Of a DNA stretch of 64,000 nucleotides, positions 9,001 through 19,000 are shown piece after piece. The stretch's first letter is position 1. Each line of letters opens with the position of its first letter. Location of the stretch: positions 1,984,001 through 2,048,000 of the forward strand of contig NZ_LT906441.1 in the NCBI RefSeq assembly GCF_900186975.1, given 5' to 3'. A program made the position numbers and the translations under genes. The notes below the pieces were generated by a model. It was not told the origin of the DNA, ran no database searches, and saw only the letters and a program-made list of their open reading frames with translations. The stretch is from Cutibacterium granulosum (GTDB lineage: Bacteria; Actinomycetota; Actinomycetes; Propionibacteriales; Propionibacteriaceae).

Positions 9001-9353
9001 GGAGAAACATGGTAGTACCTTGTCGCTGGCATGGCGACGAGAGGGGTCGAGCTCCGCTGACTGGACGACACGAGTCGATCTGTCCTCACGTCAGGGATGC
9101 AGGAAGTCGAGCCCCCACGGACCAGACGACACGGGTCTGCCTATCCCTACGTCAGGAGTACAGGAGGTCGAGCCCGCTGACAGGATGGCGCCGGAAGATC
9201 GCCTCTCCGCAGGCGACCCGGGAAACCATCAGTACCTGCCACTGCTCCGGCTGGTCGGGACTCTGATCGCGGGTGCCCCCCAGACAGCCCAGGGAGTCAT
9301 CAGTGACCCGCAGCACCTCGCCCGGACCTTGACCGGGTCAGGCCAAGGCCCGC
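9001..9353. repeat. Intergenic stretch with a 60-bp tandem repeat
   Basis: The stretch between bioA and the Lrp gene encodes nothing recognisable. From 9041 to 9180 it holds just over two copies of a degenerate 60/61-bp unit: GTCGAGC recurs at 9046, 9106 and 9167, and the rest of each unit (GACGACACG, ACGTCAGG) also matches. Because the whole unit is conserved, it is a minisatellite, not a CRISPR array. Confidence 0.7.
9009..9014 (-). promoter_or_regulatory. -10 element of bioA (TACCAT)
   Basis: TACCAT stands eight bases before the bioA GTG. The predicted transcript start falls just ahead of the BioQ-like site. Confidence 0.35.
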
Positions 9354-9839
9354 TCAGCCCAGTGCCCCCTCACTCCAGCCATGATCCTCCGTCTTGATCT
9401 TCTTCAGGGAGGGGGTGGAGGTGACCCGCAGCACCAAGGGCACACCGATGAGTTTGTTGGTGAGGAAATCCTCGTAGTCGGCCGGGTCACGCACGAGCAC
9501 TCGCATGAAGAAATCGGGCCGCCCGAAAACCCGATGGCACTCGACGACCTCCTCCATCTGGCTCACCCGGTCCTCGAAGGCGAGCATTGCCTCCCGATTG
9601 CTCGCGTCGAGGTCCACCCAGACGAACACCTCCAGGGAATGACCGAATGCCGCCGGGTCGATGACGGCACGATACCCCCGAATCACCCCGGAGTCCTCGA
9701 GATGCTTGACCCGTCGCAGGCACGCCGGTGCGCTCAGGCTGACGTGCCTGGCGAGGTCGGCATTCGACATTCGGCCATCCTTGCGTAATTGCAACACTAT
9801 TTCGCGATCAATCTCGTCCAGTTGCAATTTCTTGCCCAT
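9354..9839 (-). CDS. Lrp/AsnC-family transcriptional regulator
   Basis: The 161-residue protein begins MGKKLQLDEIDREIVLQLRK, with the AsnC-type winged helix-turn-helix (RMSNADLARHVSLSAPACLRRVKHL in outline, residues 20-45) and a C-terminal RAM ligand-binding domain (VFVWVDL ... VVECHRVFGRPDFFMRV). Lrp proteins sense amino acids and control neighbouring transport and catabolic genes. It is divergent from ortA-ortB, with 165 bases between, so it very likely controls that amino-acid degradation pair. The ATG at 9839 is taken because the regulator homology begins there; the frame is open upstream without similarity, and the ribosome site (GGAAGG, about 12 bases away) is weak. Confidence 0.9.
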   Translation of the reverse strand: MGKKLQLDEIDREIVLQLRKDGRMSNADLARHVSLSAPACLRRVKHLEDSGVIRGYRAVIDPAAFGHSLEVFVWVDLDASNREAMLAFEDRVSQMEEVVECHRVFGRPDFFMRVLVRDPADYEDFLTNKLIGVPLVLRVTSTPSLKKIKTEDHGWSEGALG

Positions 9840-10004
9840 GACGGCATCACACCTTCCGACAACCACGCTGTGTCGTTCCCACAAGAAATTATCGCACCGT
9901 GGCGGCACAGGATCGTCCTTGACCAGCCATTTCGGCGGCGGTGTACTTGGCTCACTGGCCTCCTCGGCCACCCCACCGTACGCAATGAAAGGCAGAGTTC
10001 ACCG

Positions 10005-10337
10005 ATGAGCAGCCTTGAGACAATGCACAGTGCCCGCAGGGGAGACTGGGTACAGATCCACGACATCGTGCTCACCCCCGAGCAACGCACCGCCCATCTT
10101 CCGCAGGACACGCAGAAGGTCCCGTTCGAGTCGTGGGTGAAGGGATTCCTTGACGAGGAATCCGCCCACATCGGCGACCGGGTCAGCATCACCACGACCT
10201 GCGGGCGCACCACCAGCGGAACATTGTTGGCCGTCAACCCTGGTTACGACTACGGATTCGGTGACGCCACCGTCCCCGAACTACTCGGTATCGGTCCGCA
10301 GGCCAGGCACATCATCAAGGAGAACGACAATGCGTGA
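10005..10337 (+). CDS. ortA: 2-amino-4-oxopentanoate thiolase subunit OrtA
   Basis: The 110-residue protein has the compact OrtA pattern: a GDWVQIHDIVLTPEQRT start region, LPQDTQKVPFESWVKGF, then a beta-rich part with VSITTTCGRTTSGTLL and PGYDYGFGDATVPELLGIG. With OrtB it cleaves 2-amino-4-oxopentanoate with CoA to alanine and acetyl-CoA, the last step of reductive ornithine breakdown known from amino-acid fermenting clostridia. It overlaps ortB by eight bases, as expected for subunits of one enzyme. The ATG at 10005 starts the conserved part. The other ornithine genes (ord, oraS, oraE) are not in the window. Confidence 0.85.
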   Translation: MSSLETMHSARRGDWVQIHDIVLTPEQRTAHLPQDTQKVPFESWVKGFLDEESAHIGDRVSITTTCGRTTSGTLLAVNPGYDYGFGDATVPELLGIGPQARHIIKENDNA

Positions 10338-11745
10338 CATGAGTTACGACGCCGTCATGGCTCGCAACGGCGAAATCATGAAGAAGGCACTCGGCGTTGA
10401 CTACTCGACGTATGAGTCGGGAAACATCGCCTTCGACTACGAGCGTCTCATGGGGGACACCGGCCTCACCCTGGACGACGTGCGCGCTGCGCAACGCCGG
10501 GTGGGAGTGGGCGACACCCCACTGCTCGAGCTGCGCAACCTCACCGCCCTTGCCCGCGCGGTCTCAGGGCCGGGACTTGGTGCCCGCATCCTCGTCAAGG
10601 ATGAGCAGTGCAATCCGTCTGGCTCGTTCAAGGATCGTCGGGCGTCGATGTCGGTGCTCCAGGCCAAGCAACTTGGTTTCCCCGGCGTCATGTCAGCGAC
10701 CTCCGGCAACTACGGGGCTGCCGTCGCCAGCCAGGCTGCGATGGCGAATCTGCCATGCATCATCGTGCAGGAATGCTACGACTCCCACAAGGTGGGGCAG
10801 CCCGAAATCCTCGAGAAGCAGCGCAAGTGTGAGTCCCTAGGCGCCGAGGTGTTGCAGCTCTCGGTCGGCCCGGAGCTGTTCTACAGCTATCTCAAGGTTC
10901 TCGAGGAGACTGGATTCTTCAATGCCTCGCTGTACTCGGCCTTTGGCATCGCCGGTGTGGAGACTCTGGGTCTGGAGATCGTGGAACAGTGCCAGTCCCT
11001 CATCGGACGCGCTCCCGACGTCGTGATCGCAACGAACGCAGGCGGAGGAAACCTCACCGGCACCGCACGCGGACTGCGCAAGGCAGGGGCATCAGACACC
11101 AAGGTGTATGGCGCATCGGTCGACCTCTCGGGGCTGCACATGGCCTCCGACCACGACTTCAACCTCAAGTCGTTCACCACCGGGCACACCGGGTTCGGTG
11201 TGCCCTACGCCACGAATCCCGATCACTCCGACGTACCACGCTCGGCAGCCCGCCCGCTGCGCTACATGGACGGCTACCTGTACGTCAAGCAGGGCGAGGT
11301 GTTCTACATGACCGAGTTGCTGGCCCAGCTCGAGGGCATGGAACGCGGGCCGGCTGGCAACACCTCCTTGGCTGCGGCGTTCGCTCTGGCCAAGACGCTC
11401 CCCTCCGACCAAGCCATCGTCGTCCAGGAGACGGAGTACACCGGCGCTGGCAAGCATCCGCTCGCTCAGCTGTCGTTCGCCAAACACAACGGCATCGAGG
11501 TCTCACTCGGCGACCCGGAGACCGAGGTGCCCGGACGGACAATCGTCATGCCGGACCACCCGTCCCGCCTCGTCACTCGATGGGCCGACCTGGATCGGCT
11601 GCGCCGAAGCTACGTCAAGCAGATGGTGCGACACGTCAAGGCGACCAGCGCCACCGAGGAGGACATCCAGTTCCTCATCGACGAGACCCAGAGCGATCGG
11701 GACCTGGTACTGGCCGCCCTGCGCGACAACGGGGTTGAGGTGTGA
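10330..11745 (+). CDS. ortB: 2-amino-4-oxopentanoate thiolase subunit OrtB (PLP-dependent)
   Basis: The 471-residue protein belongs to the fold-type II PLP enzymes (threonine synthase-like). DEQCNPSGSFKDRRAS supplies the Schiff-base Lys101, ATSGNYGAAVAS binds the cofactor phosphate, and NAGGGNLTGTARG is the second Gly-rich loop. It matches the catalytic subunit of 2-amino-4-oxopentanoate thiolase in length and motifs and lies directly after ortA. AAGGAG precedes the ATG at 10330 by eight bases, and the start lies inside the end of ortA. The gene is followed one base later by the start of a truncated permease that presumably once imported the substrate. Confidence 0.88.
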   Translation: MRDMSYDAVMARNGEIMKKALGVDYSTYESGNIAFDYERLMGDTGLTLDDVRAAQRRVGVGDTPLLELRNLTALARAVSGPGLGARILVKDEQCNPSGSFKDRRASMSVLQAKQLGFPGVMSATSGNYGAAVASQAAMANLPCIIVQECYDSHKVGQPEILEKQRKCESLGAEVLQLSVGPELFYSYLKVLEETGFFNASLYSAFGIAGVETLGLEIVEQCQSLIGRAPDVVIATNAGGGNLTGTARGLRKAGASDTKVYGASVDLSGLHMASDHDFNLKSFTTGHTGFGVPYATNPDHSDVPRSAARPLRYMDGYLYVKQGEVFYMTELLAQLEGMERGPAGNTSLAAAFALAKTLPSDQAIVVQETEYTGAGKHPLAQLSFAKHNGIEVSLGDPETEVPGRTIVMPDHPSRLVTRWADLDRLRRSYVKQMVRHVKATSATEEDIQFLIDETQSDRDLVLAALRDNGVEV

Positions 11746-11746
11746 C

Positions 11747-11914
11747 ATGTCCACCGCCCATGCCTCACGCCCAGCGCGGGGTGAGACAGCAGTAAATGCG
11801 ACTCTCAAGCGCCAGATTGGCCTGTTCCAAGCCACGGTCCTCGTGGTCGGATTGGTGATTGGTTCAGGCGTGTTCTTCAAACCACGCGCAGTTTTTGCTG
11901 CCGCACAGACATGA
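11747..11914 (+). pseudogene. APC-family amino-acid permease remnant
   Basis: From the ATG at 11747 the frame runs 55 codons to a TGA at 11912 and encodes the start of an APC permease: a basic N terminus (LKRQIGLFQATV) and the first membrane segment with VVGLVIGSGVFFKPRAVF, the unwound GSG motif that binds substrate in this superfamily. The other eleven or so membrane segments are missing, and the DNA after the stop shows no trace of them before metG begins. The reading frame is intact up to FAAAQT, so a deletion after the first helix is the simplest explanation. Its place directly after ortB suggests it once carried ornithine or a related amino acid. Confidence 0.8.
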
Positions 11915-11995
11915 AACCGTCAGCTTCGCATCTGATGACCACACAGTTCAATGCCGTGTGCAGGGTACGCCCCTACTCACGGCAACTGCGCCGCC

Positions 11996-13786
11996 TCAAT
12001 CCCTGCTGATCGGCGCCCATTCCGGGCCCGTCTCGGCGAGTTTGGCGTCCAACTTGCGGAAGATCGGGGTGGGCTTGGCCAGGGGGCGTCCCACCTCGAT
12101 CTCGTCGCGCCCCCAGTGGGCCTGCTCTCTGGCGTAGTCACCGCGCAGCACTGGATGGGTGTCGCCACCGTCGTCCACCTCGACCAGCTCGGGCTGGGCA
12201 GCCCATACCCCGTCCCCACCCAGGGCTTCGAAGACCTTCTGGGCAGAGTGTGGCAGGAACGGCGTGAACATCGTGTTGCAGTCGTTGACCACCTGCAGGG
12301 CCACGTGCAGCACGGTGCTGCGACGTTGTGGGTCGTCCTTGAGTTTCCACGGCTCCTGATCGCTGATGTAGGCGTTCGCCAGGCTGACGACACGCATGAC
12401 CTCGGTGATGGCTGCCTTGAACTTGGCATGCTCCAGCAAGTCGCCCACCGTCTCGAAGGCCTTGAGGGACTCGTCAAGCAGGGCGCGGTCGGCGTCGGTG
12501 AGTTTCCCGGCAGGCGGGATGGATCCCACGTTCTTGTGGGCCATGGAGATCGAGCGGTTGACGAGGTTGCCCCACTCGTTGGCCAGCTCGAAGTTCACCC
12601 GGCGGATGAACTCCTCCCAGGTGAAGTCGGTGTCCTGGTTCTCCGGGCCCGCCACAGCAATGAAGTAGCGCAGCGCATCTGGGCCGAAGTCACGCAGGAA
12701 GTCTCCGACGAAGATCGTCGCACCGCGCGAGTTGGACACCTTGGAGCCGCTCATGGTGAGGAACTCGCTGGAAACCACCTCGGTGGGCAGGTTGAGAGTG
12801 CCGATCTCGGGCGATGGGGCACCACCCCGCTCGCCCTCACCATTGATGCCCAGCAGGATGCCGGGCCAGATCACCGAGTGGAAGACGATGTTGTCCTTGC
12901 CCATGAAGTAGTACGACAGGGCCTCCGGGTCCTGCCAGAAGTCCTTCCACGCCTGCGGGTCGCCGGAGAGCCGGGCCCATTCGATGGAGGCTGACAGGTA
13001 GCCGATGACGGCGTCGAACCACACATAGATGGACTTCATGGGATTGTCCTGCCAGCCCTCGACCGGCACGCGCACCCCCCAGTCGAGGTCGCGGGTGATG
13101 GCGCGTGGACGCAGTTCCTCGAGCAGGTTGTGGGAGAACTTGAGGACATTGGGGCGCCAGTCGGTGCGAGTGTTGATCCACCGGGTGAGCTCCTCGGCCA
13201 GGGCAGGAAGATCGAGGAAGAAATGCTCAGTCTCACGAAACTCGGGGGCCGCACCGGTGGTCTTGGAGCGCGGTTCGACGAGATCTGCCGGGTCCAGCTG
13301 ACGTCCACAGTTGTCACACTGGTCGCCACGGGCGTCGTCATAACCGCAGATTGGGCAGGTGCCTTCGATGTAACGATCCGGCAGGGTACGTCCGGTGGAT
13401 GGCTCGAAGGCCCCCATCTCCGACTTCTTGACGAGATAGCCGTTCTTGTAAAGAGTCGTGAAGATTTCCTGGGTGACGTGCGCGTGATTGAGCGTCATCG
13501 TCGAGGTGTAGAGATCATACGACAGGCCCAGACCCTGCAGATCCTCAGCGATGATGTGGTGGAACTTCTCGGCGCACTGCTGGGCCGTGAGTCCCATCTG
13601 ATCGGCCTTGACCGAAATCGCGGTGCCGTGGCAGTCCGAGCCGGAGACCATGAGGACACGGTGACCCGACATTCGCATGAACCTCGCGAAGACGTCAGAG
13701 GGAACACCGAATCCTGAAACATGACCGATGTGGCGAGGCCCATTCGCGTAAGGCCAGGCAACGGCGGCAAGAACATTGGCACACAT
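11996..13786 (-). CDS. metG: Methionyl-tRNA synthetase
   Basis: The 596-residue class I synthetase has the HIGH motif ([14 protein letters not shown]), a zinc knuckle [18 protein letters not shown], the DAVIGYLSA and WQDNPMKS blocks, and a KMSKS-type loop in the form [10 protein letters not shown] helical anticodon-binding domain follows, with no C-terminal tRNA-binding extension. It charges tRNA-Met in the cytoplasm. The ATG at 13786 is chosen because conserved sequence begins there ([16 protein letters not shown]); the upstream open frame is unrelated. No ribosome site is present, but TAGAGT lies seven bases upstream, pointing to a leaderless message. Confidence 0.96.
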   Translation of the reverse strand: MCANVLAAVAWPYANGPRHIGHVSGFGVPSDVFARFMRMSGHRVLMVSGSDCHGTAISVKADQMGLTAQQCAEKFHHIIAEDLQGLGLSYDLYTSTMTLNHAHVTQEIFTTLYKNGYLVKKSEMGAFEPSTGRTLPDRYIEGTCPICGYDDARGDQCDNCGRQLDPADLVEPRSKTTGAAPEFRETEHFFLDLPALAEELTRWINTRTDWRPNVLKFSHNLLEELRPRAITRDLDWGVRVPVEGWQDNPMKSIYVWFDAVIGYLSASIEWARLSGDPQAWKDFWQDPEALSYYFMGKDNIVFHSVIWPGILLGINGEGERGGAPSPEIGTLNLPTEVVSSEFLTMSGSKVSNSRGATIFVGDFLRDFGPDALRYFIAVAGPENQDTDFTWEEFIRRVNFELANEWGNLVNRSISMAHKNVGSIPPAGKLTDADRALLDESLKAFETVGDLLEHAKFKAAITEVMRVVSLANAYISDQEPWKLKDDPQRRSTVLHVALQVVNDCNTMFTPFLPHSAQKVFEALGGDGVWAAQPELVEVDDGGDTHPVLRGDYAREQAHWGRDEIEVGRPLAKPTPIFRKLDAKLAETGPEWAPISRD

Positions 13787-13793
13787 AGGACCA

Positions 13794-13799
13794 ACTCTA
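13794..13799 (-). promoter_or_regulatory. -10 element of metG (TAGAGT)
   Basis: TAGAGT-N7-ATG, an arrangement shared exactly with ndk and polA. A weak -35 candidate (GTGACG) lies 16 bases further upstream. Confidence 0.55.
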
Positions 13800-13923
13800 T
13801 CGGCAATGACACTGCCGTCACGACATGGCTCACCACCTTGCGTGACAAATATGGTCACTGCTGTCTCTGCCGCTCCACCATGGACCGGACTCCTGTGGAA
13901 GATGTGTCTGCACTGCCCCGAAC

Positions 13924-13967
13924 TGCCACACCACGTGGCACAAGCCGCCCCATCTGACACGATTACC
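13924..13967. repeat. Dispersed hairpin repeat, copy 1
   Basis: TGCCAC (13924-13929) and GTGGCA (13935-13940) form a perfect six-bp stem with a five-base loop. CACGATTACC follows at 13958. TGTGGAAGATGTG precedes it. Confidence 0.7.
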
Positions 13968-14195
13968 GCACTGCTGCGAGCAGCCAACGGGTCCGTCGCC
14001 GCTGAGCCATGACACGAGACCGTCCAGACCCACCTCGAGACCGGGTAAACCACGGGATTGGGCGGCCTCCTGGCCGCCAGGGCTCTCGCCTCTGCGTGTC
14101 TGTGTGGCAAATGTGGCTACGGCAACCCGTTTCCCACCATGAACCGGGGTCGTGTGACGGGGCCCGGTGGCAGATGTGTTTGCACCACCCCGAGC

Positions 14196-14241
14196 TGCTA
14201 CGCCACGTGGCACAAACCCGTTCCGCAACCATGATTGCCAC
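14196..14241. repeat. Dispersed hairpin repeat, copy 2
   Basis: TGCTACGCCACGTGGCA (14196-14212) is the hairpin with one mismatch. CATGATTGCCAC (14230-14241) is the flanking motif. GTGGCAGATGTG precedes it, matching copy 1, so the two share a unit of roughly 80-90 bases. Confidence 0.65.
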
Positions 14242-14427
14242 AGCCGCGGGGAGCCACGGTCTTGAGGACCGTCAGTCCCCTTGCCGAGGCAGCAGTCACT
14301 TCGCGGGCGGCAACGTCGACTGCCGCAGATCGTGCGAAGTCGACAGGCAGGCACCGATGGTGGGCCACCTCGAGTGACTGCGCAACGACCACGGGATGAT
14401 GCCGATTGCATCGTCCCGTGGTCGAGG

Positions 14428-15483
14428 TCAGATCGCCGTCGCCTGACTGAAGACGATCTGCCACTGACCGTCCCCATGCTGCCCGCTGAGACGCCACAAG
14501 CTGGCATGAAGTTCTGCACGTGCCCCGGTTCGCGACCTCCATCGCACCAGAGCCACCCCGTCAGCTGGTTCGGTGATGCCCAGGATGTCGATCTGGGTGG
14601 TGGTACGAGACTTGATGGAGCGATCCATGGCAATCAGACGCGCCTTGCTGCGAACCTTGCCGTCTGCAGCATGACCGATGAAGTCATCGGACAACAGCTC
14701 GACCATGGCCTGTTGACGGCAAGCTGGGTTGGAGTCGACGAGACGGCTCTGCAGATCTGCCAAGGTACTGACAAGGGCACTGGGGGCATCCAACTCAAAA
14801 AGGCCGTCCTGGAAGGGCTCGATGGACGGGATATCACCGGCGGAGGCCGAGGTGACGTCACGCGATGACGTGGCTTCGAGCTGAGTCGCCGTGGGGGCAG
14901 CTGCCCGGCATGGAGCCTCCTGGTCATCCTCCCCACACACATTGCCGGCAGAGTGGCGTTGTGGGGCGCAGAAAACATTCTGTGTGTCGTCTGCGCCGCC
15001 TGCGGCGGCCTCCGCGGCAGGGGCGTGCCCGAATCCAGGGCCATGATCCACCGAGGTTCCGTCGCGATAGGCCGTTGCAGCAGCGCGGGCACGGGAGTCG
15101 GCGGCTTCGTTCATGGCATGACCAGCGTGCCCCTTGACCCACTGGAAATGCACCTGCCGGCCTGCGAGCTCGGTATCGAGCTCCTGCAGAATCTCCTTGT
15201 TGAGCACGGGTTTGCCGTCAGCCTTGCGCCATCCCTTACGTTTCCATCCCGCCATCCACTTGGTGCAGCAGTTGATGGCGTACTGCGAGTCACACAGAAC
15301 CGTGAGCTCCTCACCAGCGTCGCGAGTGGCGCGCAACAGATCCAGCACCGCGGTGAGCTCCCCCATGTTGTTGGTGCCCTTCGGCCAGCCACCGGCAGCC
15401 CAGGTGGCATCGTCGATGTACCACGCCCACCCAGCAGGGCCAGGATTGTGCAGACTCGACCCGTCAGCTGCTGCAGTGATCAA
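14428..15483 (-). CDS. rnhA: RNase HI fused to an NTF2-like (DUF4440) domain
   Basis: Residues 1-135 form an RNase HI with all four acidic residues: Asp7 (ADGSS), Glu42 (NMGEL), Asp65 (LCDSQYAI) and Asp129 (NEAAD), plus the basic WMAGWKRKGWRK handle that grips the hybrid. It degrades the RNA strand of RNA-DNA hybrids. A low-complexity linker (about 136-215) rich in Ala, Gly and Cys joins it to a C-terminal domain of about 130 residues (LLSDDFIGHAADGKVRSK ... WQIVFSQATAI) that reads as an NTF2-like fold. The TTG at 15483 is convincing because GAAGGAG lies seven bases upstream. The fusion partner's role is unknown; NTF2-like domains bind small molecules or dimerise. Confidence 0.85.
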   Translation of the reverse strand: MITAAADGSSLHNPGPAGWAWYIDDATWAAGGWPKGTNNMGELTAVLDLLRATRDAGEELTVLCDSQYAINCCTKWMAGWKRKGWRKADGKPVLNKEILQELDTELAGRQVHFQWVKGHAGHAMNEAADSRARAAATAYRDGTSVDHGPGFGHAPAAEAAAGGADDTQNVFCAPQRHSAGNVCGEDDQEAPCRAAAPTATQLEATSSRDVTSASAGDIPSIEPFQDGLFELDAPSALVSTLADLQSRLVDSNPACRQQAMVELLSDDFIGHAADGKVRSKARLIAMDRSIKSRTTTQIDILGITEPADGVALVRWRSRTGARAELHASLWRLSGQHGDGQWQIVFSQATAI

Positions 15484-16013
15484 CGACGAACTCCTTCGTA
15501 TGCCCGCTGCCAGCGGGGCTCTCTGTGATGTGGCACCGACCAGTGCCTGAACATGGTGTCACGAATTGGCTCAGACGGCACGCGGCAGCCCAGCCCCGAA
15601 AACTCCTACCAGCCATCCGGGAAAGACGCTCACTGCCCGGACGGCCGTGATCCACGGTCTCGTGCCCACAGAGTCGATCGAGACGATGCACGTCGTGTGG
15701 TGTGGGACGCGACCCAGCAGAGTCCAGCCCGGTGCGGACGATTGATTCATGCGTGGAATCGTCAGTTGTCTCCGACCTGCAGCACGTCTCTACCCTCGAA
15801 AAACACAAGCGAACAACTCGAGCCAAGCGATCCTGCGGATGCATCACGACCCTCCATCGCCGCAGCCTCAGTGGGATCGCAGAAGGCGCAGCAGGAAAGA
15901 CATATGGGGTGGCATCAGAGGTTGGCGGCGGAGCGATCACCCCGCCGCCAACTCATCAGACCAAACGCTGATTCACACTGCTTCCGGCCTCGTCTGACTG
16001 GCTCGGGCCGAAC
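15484..16013. other. Non-coding stretch between RNase HI and RNase E genes
   Basis: No gene recognised. It contains the probable rne terminator (15921-15952). The remaining open frames look like chance. Confidence 0.6.
15921..15952 (-). terminator. Hairpin downstream of rne
   Basis: GTTGGCGGCGG (15921-15931) pairs perfectly with CCGCCGCCAAC (15942-15952) around a ten-base loop, 61 bases after the rne stop. No U-run follows, so it may work as a 3' stabiliser or a weak terminator. Confidence 0.6.
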
Positions 16014-19000
16014 TCAGTTCTCGTGACTCTTGCGCTGCGACTTCCTCTTGGAGCTCTTGCGCCCGCCCGAGGTACGACGGCCTCGTGCGGAGCGTTCACC
16101 ACCGTCTGCCGGGGCCTGGGAGTTCACGGGCTTGTCGTGTCGAACGTATCCACGACCGCCACAGGAGGAGCACTCCTCGGTGAAGGCCTCGGCCAAGCCG
16201 GTTCCGATCTTCTTGCGCGTCATCTGCACCAAGCCCAGGGACGTCACCTCGGACACCTGATGGCGGGTGCGATCGCGTCCCAAGCACTCGATGAGACGGC
16301 GCACCAACAGCTCACGGTTGGCGGGCAGCACCATGTCGATGAAGTCGATGACGATGATTCCGCCGATGTCGCGTAGCCGCAGCTGACGCACGATCTCCTC
16401 GGCCGCCTCCAAGTTGTTCGCCGTCACGGTGGCCTCCAGGTTGCCCGCCGATCCGGTGAACTTGCCAGTGTTGACGTCGATGACGGTCATGGCCTCGGTG
16501 CGGTCGATGACCAGCGAACCACCGGATGGCAGGAAGACCTTCCGCTCCAGGCCCTTGGCCACCTGCTCATCGATCCGGTACTTCTGGAACAGGTCCCCCT
16601 GGGACTGGGTGTCCCACCTGGTCAGACGCTTCTCAAGGGATGGGGCCACGTGGTCCACGTACGCCTTGATCGTCTCGTAGGCATCGTCGGAACCGCCATT
16701 TCCGGCAACGATGAGTTCGGAGAAATCCTCGTTGAACAGGTCGCGAATGATGCGCACCGTGAGATCCGGCTCACTGTAGAGCATCTGCGGTGCATGACTG
16801 GTGCCCGCCTTGCGCTCGATGACCTCCCACTGGGCCTTGAGCCGGTTGATGTCGCGGGTGAGGTCTTCCTCGCTGACACCTTCAGCGGCAGTACGCACGA
16901 TCACCGATGCCTCGGAGGGCATCGTCGCATCAACGATCTTGCGCAGTCTCTTTCGTTCGGAGTCGAACAGCTTTCGGCTGATGCCCGAGAGCTTGCCGTC
17001 CGGAGAGTAGACGACGTAACGACCCGGCAACGAGATGTGACTGGTCAGCCGAGCTCCCTTGGCCCCGACCGGGTCCTTGGTCACCTGCACCAAGATCGGG
17101 TCGCCCGTCTTGAGCACCTGTTCGATGCGGTGCTCCTTGCCCACCTCGCCGTATTTCTCCCACTCGATCTCACCGGCGTAGATGACGGCATTGCGGCGCC
17201 GTCCAATGTCGACGAAGGCAGCCTCCATCGACGGCAGGACACTTTGCACCTTGCCGAGGTAGACGTTGCCGATGGCCGAGGTGGCCGAGGCCCGATCGAC
17301 GTAGTGCTCCACGAGCACCCCGTCCTCGAGCACGGCAAGCTGGGAGTACTCCTCGGACTGACGGATGACCATCTTGCGATCCACGGACTCCCGACGAGCG
17401 AGGAACTCGGCCTCGGTGAGCACGACATTGCGACGCCGTCCGGCGGCACGTCCCTCCCGGCGACGCTGTTTCTTGGCCTCCACCCGAGTGGATCCCTCGA
17501 TGCCGGAGACCTCGTCGGAGACAGATCGACGCGAACGAGGCTCGCGCACCTTGATGACAACATTGTTCGGATCGTCGTCGGAGCCACTGGTGTCCTCACC
17601 ACGACGACGGCGACGACGACGCCTGCGAGTCGAGCCGCCCTCGTGATCGGAACGATCCGCGTCGTTGGACTTGGTTGGTTCGCTGCTGGATTTCTCAGAT
17701 CCATCGTCAGACGAGCGGTTCTCCTCATTGCCCTTGTCCGACGAGGAGTTGTCAGCGCCGCTCTCCGCCTCGGCGGGATGCCGACGACGTCCGCCGCGGC
17801 GACGGCGACGACGCGTCGTCCCCTCACCAGACTCAGTGGTCTGGCTGGAATCCTCTGTGGAGGACGTCGTCTTTCCAGTGCTCTGATGTTCCGCGGCAGC
17901 AGAATCCTCATGATCCTCAGCGTCATGGGCGTCCGACCGGCGATCGGCCTTGCGAACACGTTCGGTACCACGGGAGGAATCAGTACCGCGCGACGAGGAG
18001 GACGGGCGGGCAGCCCGGCGACGAGTGGTCCGGCGAGCCGATCCGTCTGCCTCCCCACCACCGATCTCGGCAGCCAGGTTGTCGAGGATGTCGCTGGTGG
18101 AGCGCTGCTCCGCGTCTGCTTCTTGCTCAGCCGTCTTGCGGGACTGGGCCTGCTCCTCGGCCTTGGTCAGGGCAGCGTCGATGTCGGCGAAATCCGATTC
18201 TGCCTTTGGCTCAGTGACACGCCGGTTCGCGGAACGACGGCGACGGGTACGGCGAGCTGGCGTGGACTCCTCGGACGTGGCTCGCCGGGAATCGGTGGAG
18301 TTCAAAGTGTCGGGACTGGATTCGGGCGCACCGGAATCAGTCTCCTCGACGGCAGTGTCCTTGTTTCGCGCTCGCGTACTGGTCTTCTCGTGCGCAGCCG
18401 TGGCGGAACGCGAAGCGCGGCGTCCAGCAGGCGGACGCGGCAAGTCGTCTGCCTCGGTGGCCGGGGTGGTCTCACTGCCCGTCTCGGTGGTGACGTGTTC
18501 CTCAGCGTCGGCTGATCCGGTCTGTTCGGGAGTGACGACGTCATCCTGGGGGCTGGCCGTCGTCATGGCGCGGGAACCAGTACCACGGCTCCTCGACCTC
18601 GATGTGGAGCGGCGTCGAGCACGACGGGTCGGGGCAGATCTTTCGGTCTCGCTGGTGCTGGACTCGCCAGAAGTGGCACTGGTGGATTCGGATTCCTCGC
18701 CACCAAGATCACCATCAGGGAGGTCATCGGCAGCGGAGTCACCCGAACCTGACTCATGGTCGCTCACAGGCTGGACAGGGAGCTGCTCCTGAGCCTCGGC
18801 AGGCGCTGAAACTGCAGGCTGGAAGTCTTTCACCGTGACATTCGCATCCTCTTTCGAGGCCTGCTCAGCGGCTGCAGCAGAGCGGGTGGAACGGCGTCGT
18901 CCGGCCGGGGGACGAGGAAGATCAACGGTCTCGGCGGCCGAAGTCACCACGGCACCGCCGGAACCAGCGGCAGTCGTGACTGGCACCGAGGCGCTCGACT

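Larger units (their letters stand above)
13787..14427. other. Non-coding stretch between metG and the RNase HI gene
   Basis: Apart from the metG promoter and two copies of the dispersed hairpin repeat, I see no gene. The open frames here have no family features. Confidence 0.6.

Noticed and set aside
9041-9180. CRISPR-like 60-bp repeats near bioA
   Set aside because: The would-be spacers are as conserved as the repeats, so this is a tandem duplication.
12138-13341. Short alternative frames inside metG
   Set aside because: Shadows of a long, well-conserved gene.
15464-15940. 158-codon frame upstream of the RNase HI gene
   Set aside because: It runs through the rne terminator hairpin and the RNase HI ribosome site; nothing conserved.
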